A stretch of DNA of 64,000 nt. It comes from Inia geoffrensis. Taxonomy: Eukaryota > Chordata > Mammalia > Artiodactyla > Iniidae. Of the stretch, positions 55,620 to 64,000 are shown one piece after another. Location: NCBI GenBank assembly GCA_036417435.1, contig CM070908.1, positions 47,959,090 to 48,023,089 on the forward strand, read 5' to 3'. Every line of letters begins with the position of its first letter. The stretch's first letter is position 1. The notes beneath the pieces are model-generated. The model made no database searches, was not told the origin of the DNA, and was given only the letters and a program-made list of their open reading frames with translations. A program made the translations under genes and the position numbers.

Positions 55620-55995
55620 CAGCCTGAGAGAAAATAAAAGAAAAAGAAAGCAAACAAACAAAACCCAAGACAAATACCAAAAACAGCAGCAAACAAACAA
55701 CAGCAACACACAGACACTGAATGAATGAATAAATAAATAAACAAAACAAAACAAACAAAAGAATGCAAAAATAAGAACAGTCAATAAGGACTAAACTAAC
55801 GAAAATAAAAAACAAAAAGCATAAAAACAATCAAAAACAAAGAAAAAAAGAAAACCCACAAAACAGCAAAAATGTGAAGTAAAAATAGAAAAGTAAAAAA
55901 TATGTATATTTAAAAAAGAAAAATAAAAGATAAAGAAAGATAAAAGCAGCAATACCAACAACTGAACAAAACGAAACAAAGAAGAAAAGAATAAC
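55620..55995. repeat. A-rich low-complexity tract in the L1 5' UTR
   Basis: About 370 bases made mostly of CAAA, AAAT and GAAA units. A shorter tract of the same kind is at 21485-21625 in the other near-complete L1, so it belongs to this L1 subfamily. Confidence 0.85.
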
Positions 55996-58482
55996 AGTAA
56001 TAATAGTATTTTCCTGGGGCCTCCTGTGTCAGTGTCCTTGCTCCCACCATGAGCCAGAGCCATCCCTCACCTCCCCAGGAGGCCTTCCAGTACCTCTAGG
56101 TAGGTCTGGACCTGCTTTGGGCACTGTGGAGCCAGCTCAGACTCTGACCTGGCTCAACTCCCACGTGTACTTGCCCCCAAAGTCCACTGCTGCAAAGGCT
56201 AGATTGATCTCAATTGTGGGAACACTCGTCTATTCAGGTATTCCACAGACGCAGGATTTACCAAGCCATTCTCAGGGATTTAATCCACAGCTTGTGTGGC
56301 TGCACAGAGAAATTTTCATTCCTCTTCCTTAGTCACACTACCCCTGGGGCTCAGCTTTGGTTTTGGCCCCACCTCTGCATGTGGGCCACCCTCAGGCGTC
56401 TGTTCCTTGCCCAGGCAAGAGGGAGCAAAAGCAGCGGCTGCTTGGGGCACACTTACTCACTCAGGCTGGGGAGGGGTACAGCAGGTACAATTGGGTTGTG
56501 CGTGAGTTGCCTGCAATGGCATGGACCAGCAGGCAGTTGCAACAGACTGTGGTTCACTCGTTCTAGTGGGAATCCCTCCCAGTGCCCACGGAGGCAGGCA
56601 CTGATGTGTGGGCGTGGTGGTGGCCCTGCCCCCCATTTGCCTCTCAACTATGGCGCCTCGCTTTCCAGGCAGGCCACACTTCTTCTAGGGGCATTCCTGG
56701 CCATGCATCCCCTCACTCCTGTCCTCTCTGCTGTATCTGCACAGCCAACAATGCTCCTCTCCCCATATCCATTCTACCAACCCCTCACTTTAGCACTCAG
56801 CCCCCGCCAGCATTGGCAGACTGTTGTCCCAGGCATAGGTGCCCAGGGATGATTCCCAAGGAGGCTTTGGGATGGGCAGCGCTCAGGCCCCCAGAACCTA
56901 CACGGGTGAAGGAGACCCTGGCCCGAGAGGCAGGCAGGCCCACTTAGATGGGAGCCCCTCCCAGTGCCCCCGGAGGCTGAAGAAGCCAGTGGGTGGGGAA
57001 AGGGGTTGTAATGGCGGCTCTGCCCCTTGCGCACTACTCAACAATACTCCTTGCTTCTGTGGTGTCCTGGGCTTTTTCCACAGACTTCCCTGGTTGTGGA
57101 TCTCCTTACTCCTGTACCTTCTGGCTATCTTTTCACAGCTAACGGCTGTCCCCTCCCTGGGTCCACGCTCCAAATCCCACTTTCCAGCACCCAGCCCCCC
57201 CTTTGCAACTGGCGACTCATGACTCAGACTGGAATGCGCAGAGCTGTGGTGTAGATCATGCATGCAGTTCTTACTTTGTCCTGTCTTCCACAAACTATCC
57301 ACTGCATTCTCCTTTGATCCCCCAAAGTTCCTTTTCTGTCCCAGCTGATTTCCCCACCATGAGGGAGTTTTTCTGAGTGTGGAAACCTCCCCTCACCTTC
57401 AGCTTTCTGCCAGGGCTGCTGGTCCCTTTTTTGATTCCTCTTTTCTTTTTTTTCTTCTTTCTTTCATCCTACCCAGTTGTTGAGGGGATTTTTCTTGTCC
57501 TTTTAGGTGTCTGAAGTTTTCCGCTCATGTTCAGCAGGTGCTCTGTGAGAATTGTTCCATTTGTAGGTGTACTTGTTCCATTCTTGATGTACTTGTGAGG
57601 AGCGACGAATTCCATGTCCTCCTGTTCCACCATCTTGACTCCTCTACTGTTCTTTTTACTGTCACCGTAGTTTTGCCTTTTCTGGAATGTGATATAGTTG
57701 GAATCATATGGTATGTAGCTTTTCAAATTGGCTTCTTTCACTTAGTAATATACATTTATGTTTCTCCATGTCTTTATTGGTCTTTTTTAAGCACTGAATT
57801 ATATTCCATTGTTTGTATGTACCACAGTTCATTTATCCATTCACCCACTGAAGGATATCCTGGTTGCTTCCATGTTTTGGCAATTATTAATAAAGCTGCT
57901 GTAAACATCCGTGTGCAGGATTTTGTGTGGGCATAAGTTTTCAGCTCACTTGAGTAAATGAACAAATACTAGGGAGTGCAGATGCTGGATTACATAGTAA
58001 GAATATGTTTAGTGTTGTAAGAAACTGTCAAAGTATCTTCCAAGGTGGCTGTACCATTTTGCATTCCCACCAGCAATAAATGAGAATTCCTGTTGCTACA
58101 CATCCTTGGTGTGGGTCATTCTAATAGGTGTGTATCTTATTGTTTTAATTGCAGTTCTCTAATGACATATGATGATGAATATCCTTTCATATACTTATTT
58201 GCCATCTTTGAATCTTCTTTTGTGAGTTGTCTGTTTATTGCTTATTTTGTAATCCAGTTGTTCATTTTCTTATTGTTGAGTTTTAAGATTCTTTGTATAT
58301 TTTGAATAGCAGTCCTTTATCAGATACGTATTTTGTAAATATTTTCTCTCACTCTGTGGATTGCCTTATTCTCTTGAGAGTGTTCTTTGTAGAATAGAAG
58401 TTTTTAATTTTAATGAAATCCAGCTTATCATTTATTTCTTTCATGCATCTTGCCTTTGGTATTATATCTAAAAAGTTATCAG

Positions 58483-58949
58483 TCTGGGAATCTGGATACT
58501 TCTGTTGAGGGTTTTTCCTGACTGTAAAACAAAGGTGTGGGAAAGGAGAAATGGAGAGAAAATGTCTTCCTGTCTTTTTCTGTTCTTTGTGCCTCAGCTA
58601 AAGATGCAGGTTTCTGTGGGCTGCTCTTCCTTTGCAGCAACTCCTCCTCTGAATGTAAATCATGATGAAATGAGTGTTTGGAAATCCTTCTCCTAAGCTG
58701 AGATTTGGGGCGTATCTGCACTTTTGGACTATCTGAATATCAAGGGCTGAGATTACTTGGAACTGTGAATACTTGTTGTTTTAGAAGCATGTGGTCTGGG
58801 AATGGTATTCAAAGTTCCTGTAACATTTCCTTATAAGTGCCTTGAGTATATTTTTTTTCTGAGTTTTTGCTTTTTTGCTCCTCTTCTTAAATGTTTTTAA
58901 TCACTACATTAATAAATAAAATCTACCCCTCTCTGTACCATTAAAAAAA
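58483..58949 (+). pseudogene. mRNA retrocopy (3' end of unknown transcript) with poly-A
   Basis: An insertion in the old L1 flanked by the perfect 12-bp repeat 'aaaagttatcag' at 58471-58482 and 58950-58961. It ends in poly-A at 58943 after two overlapping AATAAA signals at 58911-58920, 23-27 bases upstream, as in a processed transcript. It does not look like a SINE or LINE. The 467 bp probably represent a 5'-truncated 3' UTR, possibly with the end of a coding region; the source gene was not recognised. Confidence 0.85.
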
Positions 58950-61254
58950 AAAAGTTATCAGCATATCCAAAATCATCTAGATTTTCTCCTGTGTTACTCT
59001 CTAGGAGTTTTATAGTTTTGCATTTTACATTTAAATGTGTGGTCTATTTTGAGTTAATTTTTGTGAAAGGTGTAAGGTCTGTGTCTAGATTCTTTTGTGT
59101 GTGTATGTGTATGTGTGTGCACGCCATGTGGATATTTAGTTGTTCCGACATCATTTGTTGAAAACATTAGCTTTTCTCCATTATATTGTCTTTGCTCCTT
59201 TGTCAAAGATCAGTTGACTATATTTGTTGGGTCTGTTTCTGGGCTCTGTATTCTGTTCCATTGATCTATTTTTATTATTTTCCCAATATTATACTGTTGA
59301 TCATTGTAGCTTTTTAGTAAGTCTTGAAGTCAGGTAGGATCAGTTCTTCAACTTTGCCCTTCTTCAATATTGTGTTAGCTTTTCTGGGTCTTTGTCTCTC
59401 TATAAAAACTTTAGAATCAGCTTGATATCTGCAAAATAACTTGTTGAGATTTTGATTGAGATTGCATTGAATCTATAGATCAAGTTTGGAAGAACAGAGA
59501 CCTTGACAATATTGAGTTTTCCTGTCCATGAACATGGAATATCTCTCCATTTATTTAGATCTTCTTTCATTTTTCATCAGAGTTTTATAGCTTCCCTAGT
59601 ATAAATCTGGTCCATATTTTATTAGATTTATGGCTAAGTATTTCATTTTGGGGTGTGTCTATATAAATGGTAATGTGTTTTCAATTTCAAATTCCACTTG
59701 TTCATTGCTGGTAAATAGGAAAACAGTTGATTTTTGTGTTAATATTAGCCTTGTATCCTGCAACTTTGCTCTAATCACTTATTTCTTCCAGGAGTATTTT
59801 CCTTGATTCTTTTGGATTTTCTACTTAGATGATCATGTTATGTGCAAACAACAATAGTTTTATTTATTTCTTCTCAGTTTGTATCTTTTATTTCTTTTAT
59901 TGTCCTATTGCATTAGTAGGAGTTCCAGTACAATATTGAAAGGAGTGATGAGGAGGGAATGTCTTTGACTTGCTCCTGATCTTAGTGGGAAAGCTTTGCA
60001 TTTCTCACCATTAAGGATGATGTTAGCTGTAGAGTTTTTGTAGATTCTCCTCAAATTGAGGAAGTTTCCCTCTATTCCTAGTTTGCTGTGAGTTTTTATC
60101 ATGAATGGGTATTGGATTTTGTCAAGTGCTTTATCTGCTTCTATTGGTATGATCATGTGACTTTTCTTCTTTAGCCTATTGATGTCATGGACTACATTAA
60201 TTGATTTTGAATGTTGAACCTGCCTCAAATACCTGGAATAAATCTTACTTGATTGTGGTGTGTAATTCTTTTTTATACATTGGTGGATTTGGTTTGCTAA
60301 TATTGTGTTGAGGATTTTTGCATCTATGTTCATGAGAAATATTGATTGCTCTGTGGTTTTCATGTAATGTCTTTATTTGGTTTGGGTATTTCAGGTAATA
60401 CTGGCTTCACTGAATGAATTAGGAAGTATTCTGTTCACTTCTATCTTCTGAAAGAGTTTATAGAGAATGGGTATAGTTTCTTCCTTAAATGTTTGGTAGA
60501 ATTCACCAGAGAACTCACCTGGGCTTGATGCTTTCTGTTTTGGAAGTTTATTATATTCATTCAATTTTTAAACAGATACAGGCTCTTCAGATTGTCTATT
60601 TCTCCTGTGTGACTTTTGGCAGATTGTGTTTTTCAAGGAATTTGTCCATTTCATCTAGGTTATCAAATTTGTGGGCATGGAGTTATTCATAACATTTATT
60701 TATTATCCTTTTAAAGTCCATGAGATCTGTAATGATGCCCTCTCTTTCATTTTTCGACACTAGTATTTCTGTTTTCTCTTTTCTTTTCTTGGTTAGCCTG
60801 GCTAGAGGCTTACTGATTTTATTGATTTTTCAAAGAAACAGCTTTTGCTTTTATTAATATTCTCTATTGATTTCCTGTTTCCAATTTCATTTGTTTCTCC
60901 TCTTTTTATTTCTTTTCTCATGTTTACTTTAGATTTAACTTGCTCTTCTTTTTCTAGCTTCCTAAGGTAGAAGCTTGGCATACTGGTTTTAGATCTCTGG
61001 TCTGTCATAATATATACATTTAATGCTATAAATTCCCCTCTAAACACTGCTTTCACTGTATTTCACAAATTTTGATAAGCCATATTTATTTTTTCATCTC
61101 ATTCAAAATATTTTAAAATTTATTTTGAGATTTTTTTTTGACCCATATGTTACTTAGAAGTGTGTTGTTAAAGCTCCAAGTATTTTGGGATCTTGCAGTT
61201 ATCCTTCTGTTTTTGATTTCTACTTTTATTCCGTTGTGATATGAGAGCAGATTA

Positions 61255-61342
61255 TTGGATTGGATTGGTCAAAAAGTTCGTTCAGGTTTTTCCAAAACCT
61301 CTTACGGAAAAACCCGAGCGAACTTTTTGGCCAACCCTATAT
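61255..61342. mobile_element. mariner-derived MITE hairpin
   Basis: Near-palindrome: the left arm has 'caaaaagttcgttcaggttt' and the right arm 'ggaaaaacccgagcgaactt' before 'tttggccaaccctata'. The loop is about 12 bases, and TA-rich flanks fit mariner target choice. It resembles the short mariner elements of ruminants and cetaceans. Confidence 0.88.
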
Positions 61343-61722
61343 GATAGCTATTTCTTTAACTTTTTAAGGTATGTTTTATGGCCCAGAATGTAGTCTATCA
61401 TGGTGAATGTTCCAAGCAAGCTTGAGAAGAATGTGTATCTGCTGTTGTTAAATGAAGTAGTCTTTAGTCTGTTCTGCCTTTTGTAGTGTTAATTGAGCAC
61501 TTCATATAATTCTGTTTTCTCTCCTTTCTTAGCATATCAATTATTCTTTCTTTTTAATTTTTCTAGTGGTTTTCCTACAGTTTGCAATATTCATTTACAG
61601 TTATCCAAGTCCACTTTCAAATAACACTTTCTAACTTCATGAGTAATGAATGCACCTTATATTAACAAAAATTTCCTGATTCCTCTTCTGTCCGTTGTAT
61701 CATTGTTGTCATTCATTTCATA

Positions 61723-61750
61723 CATACACACACACACACACACACACACA
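61723..61750. repeat. (CA)n microsatellite
   Basis: About 12 CA units followed by a TA-rich patch. Confidence 0.92.
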
Positions 61751-61930
61751 ATATATATTATTTAATATATTGTTGCTATCATTTTGAACAATGTATTTTC
61801 TGTTAGATACATTAAGAATGAGAAAAATAAGTTTTTACTTTTACTTAGTCATTCTCTGCTGCTTTTCCTTTATGTAGATCCAAATTTCTGGTTTATACCA
61901 TTTTCTATCTCTTTTATAATTTTTAATAAA

Positions 61931-62219
61931 TTTTTTTTTTTTTGGCTGTGTTGGGTCTTCATTTCTGCTCGCGGGCTTTCTCTAGTTACGGTGAGCGGGA
62001 GCTGCTCTTCGTTGCAGTGCATGGGCTTCTCATTGCAGTGACTTCTCTTGTAGCAGAGCACGGGCTCTAGGCACACAGGCTCTAGAGTGCAGGCTCAGTA
62101 GTTGTGGTGGATGGGCTTAGTTGCTCCACGGCATGTGAGATCTTCCCAGACCAGGACTCAAACCTGTGTCCCCTGAATTGACAGGCAGATTCTTAACCAC
62201 TGCACCACCAGGGAAGTCC
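61931..62219 (-). mobile_element. CHR-type SINE inside the ancient L1
   Basis: Antisense: T tail, 'ggctgtgttgggtcttcatt' start and 'gcaccaccagggaagtcc' end. More diverged than the copies at 13069 and 37903. Confidence 0.92.
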
Positions 62220-62767
62220 ATCTATCTCTCTTTTAACATTTCTTGTAAGGTAGGACTTCTAGCAATAAATTCCCCCAATTTTTCTTTGTCTCACAATTTG
62301 TATATTCCTTTACTTTTGAAGAATAATTTTGCAGGGTACAGAGTTCTAATTTCGTGGGTTTTTTCTCTTAACACTTTAAATATTTCACTCCACTCTCCTC
62401 TCGCTCGCACGGTTTCTGAGAGGAACTGGATGAAATTCTTATCTTCCCTCCTTTATAGGTAAGGAGCAAAGATAAGAATTTCCCCTCTCTGGCTTCTTTC
62501 AAGAATTTTCTTTATATTTGATTTTTCTGCAGTTTAAGTAGGACATGCCTAAGTGTAGTTTTTTATTGGCATTTGTCCTGCTTGGTGTTCTCTGAGCTTC
62601 CTGGGGCTATGGTTTGGTGTCTGACATTAATTTGGGGAAATTGTCAGTCATTATCAATTAAAATATTTCTTCTGTCCCTTTCTCTCTCTTTTCCTTCTGG
62701 TATTCCCATTACATGCGTGTTACACTTTTGTAGTTGTCCCATAGATCTTGGGTATTCTGTTCAGTTT

Positions 62768-62880
62768 TTTTTTTCAGTCTTTTTTCTTTTTGCTTTATCT
62801 TTTTCTTTTTTTCTTTTATCTTTTTTTTTTTTTTTTGCTTTTTGCTTTATCTTTTTCTTTTTTTCTTTTTGCTTTATCAG
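62768..62880. repeat. T-rich minisatellite-like tract
   Basis: Three or four imperfect repeats of 'tttttgctttatctttttct' inside the ORF1-like region of the ancient L1. Confidence 0.75.
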
Positions 62881-64000
62881 TTTTAGAAGTTTCTATTGAT
62901 GTATCCTCAAGGTCAGAGAGTCTTTTCTCAGCTGTGTCTAGTCTACTGATGAGCCCATCAAAGGCATTCTTCATTTCTGTTACAGTGTTTTGATCTCTAG
63001 TATTTCTTTTTTATTATTTCTTAGAATTTCTCTATTTCTGGTTACATTGCGCACCTGTTCTTGCAAGTTGTCTACTTTTAACATTAGAGCCCTTGGTATA
63101 TTAACTGTAGTTGCTTTAAATTCACAGTCTGATAATTCCAACATCTATGCCATATCTGGGTCTGCTTCCAGCGCTTGCTCTGTCACTTCAAACTGTGATT
63201 TCCCTTTTGGTATGCCTTGTAATTTTTTGTGGAAAGGTGAATATGATGTACCAGGTAAAAAGAACTGTGGTAAAGAGGCCTTTACTAGTGCCGTGGTAAG
63301 GTGTGTGGGGTAGGGGAGGCATTTTGGAGTCCTGTGATTAGGTCTCAGTCCTGGGCTTTAAGTTTAATGAGTGCTTCTCTTTTTTTTTTTTTTACTGCTT
63401 AGGTGGTCCATGATGGCTAAAGGGGGCTGGAGTTGGAATTCCCTTCCCCCACATGGAAGGCTACAACAGGCTGGATTTGGGCATTTCCCTTCCTCCAGGC
63501 TGGTTAGGCTCTGAAAAAACCCCAGTAGGTTAGGTTCTGGTAAAATAGTTTCTCTTGAGGGCAGGCCTTGTTAGAAGAATTGAAAGCTCTGGCATATTTC
63601 AGAACCCTTACTTTTTTCCTCCCACTGCCTGAAGCACAGGGAATTATTTTCCCAGTTGGCACTGTGAGAACTTGATGGAGCTCCTGGAGGTAAATTCACC
63701 AAAGTACATCTCCCTCCCCCAGGACTGGATCCCTCTGGAGTTTTTCTCTCTCAGGCTTGTTCATACTGAGCCTACAGCACTTCGTGGATTTCAATTCCTA
63801 TTTCCCTCCCAGGCATTGGCTCTTGGCAACTCCAGTAAATTGTGGTTCTTTTAATTTGCCAGTAAGCAATTTGTCTCTCCAAATTTGGGGGCAGTGGTTT
63901 GCCCTGTGAACTCACTCCCTGAGGGATCTAAGAAGAGTTATTGATTTTCAGTCTGTTCATCTTTTTACTTGTTGTTAGGATGGAGTGGTGACTTCCAAGC

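Larger units (their letters stand above)
49996..57650 (-). mobile_element. Full-length L1 inserted in the older L1, inactive
   Basis: Minus-strand L1 of about 7.65 kb, from the T tail at about 49994 to 'ccaccatcttgactcc' near 57640, the reverse of an AAGATGG-bearing 5' end. Both junctions carry a similar 'ctactgt(t)cttttt' sequence, the likely target duplication. 3' UTR, ORF2, ORF1 and a GC-rich 5' UTR with an A-rich tract are in order. Multiple stops and frameshifts make it non-autonomous. Confidence 0.94.
49615..64000 (-). mobile_element. Ancient L1 (L1M type), antisense, split by nested insertions
   Basis: The 3' part lies at 49615-49990 ('cccaaagtccatagtttaca') and continues seamlessly at about 57650 ('gttttgccttttctggaatg'). 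ORF2 remnants run at 57800-61700 (for example 59905-60363, containing SINVVHDINRLKKK), ORF1-like sequence at 62250-63140 and 5' sequence to the window edge. About 5.9 kb remain after removing a younger L1, an mRNA retrocopy, a MITE and a SINE. The 5' end lies beyond the window. Confidence 0.82.

Noticed and set aside
55082..55768. 228-codon minus-strand frame with hydrophobic start
   Set aside because: Its start lies in the A-rich tract of the L1 5' UTR (poly-F/L on the minus strand), and the rest covers the 48-bp duplication; not a protein family.
56117..57302. Long overlapping frames of 120-212 codons that look like genes
   Set aside because: They lie in the 5' UTR of the L1 at 49996-57650; the same region in the other copy does not keep these frames.

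Overview
The window is vertebrate nuclear DNA from a whale or dolphin, or a very close relative. The best clue is a set of tRNA-Glu-derived SINEs of the CHR type (consensus head like 'cttccctggtggcgcagtgg'), which belong to the Cetacea/hippopotamus/ruminant group and are abundant and young in cetaceans. Ancient mammalian MIR, L2, MER5A-like and L1M repeats, GT-AG splice sites and the lack of long open frames all fit a gene-poor mammalian interval. No bacterial, plasmid, CRISPR or viral gene content was seen.

One protein-coding gene is recognised: the 5' coding part of ZCWPW2 on the + strand. It encodes a histone reader with a CW zinc finger followed by a PWWP domain. Three coding exons splice in frame: 14162-14515 (start codon at 14175, CW domain and start of PWWP), 28326-28485 (rest of the PWWP core) and 47315-47429 (helical segment after the barrel). 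Together they encode 205 residues plus one base. The C-terminal exons were not found and probably lie beyond 64000. Introns are 13.8 kb, 18.8 kb and more than 16.5 kb.

Layout: 1-1200 has no recognised content except a 54-bp duplication. 1203-7543 is an old + strand L1 with one SINE inside and another at its 3' end. 7894-9290 is an old L1 piece carrying a later antisense insertion that looks like an L1 3' transduction. 9664-12806 is a 5'-truncated antisense L1. 13059-13290 is a young SINE with clean target-site duplications. Exon 14162-14515 follows. 14570-22905 is old antisense L1 plus a nearly full-length antisense L1 carrying two SINEs. 22906-28325 is mostly unassigned intron with an inverted pair of ancient repeats and a 121-bp tandem duplication. 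After the exon at 28326, 28486-47314 is intron with scattered MIR, MER5A-like, L2, Tigger-like and L1 pieces. After the exon at 47315, 49615-64000 is a nest: an ancient antisense L1 interrupted by a full-length antisense L1, an mRNA retrocopy, a mariner MITE hairpin and a SINE.

No convincing new biological system was found. The most interesting leads are the candidate L1 3' transduction (8136-8618), the mRNA retrocopy (58483-58949), the mariner hairpin resembling known ruminant miRNA precursors (61255-61342), the duplication next to a perfect hairpin (26611-26912), inverted SINE pairs flanking ZCWPW2 exons, and L1 5' UTRs whose antisense side faces ZCWPW2 exons.
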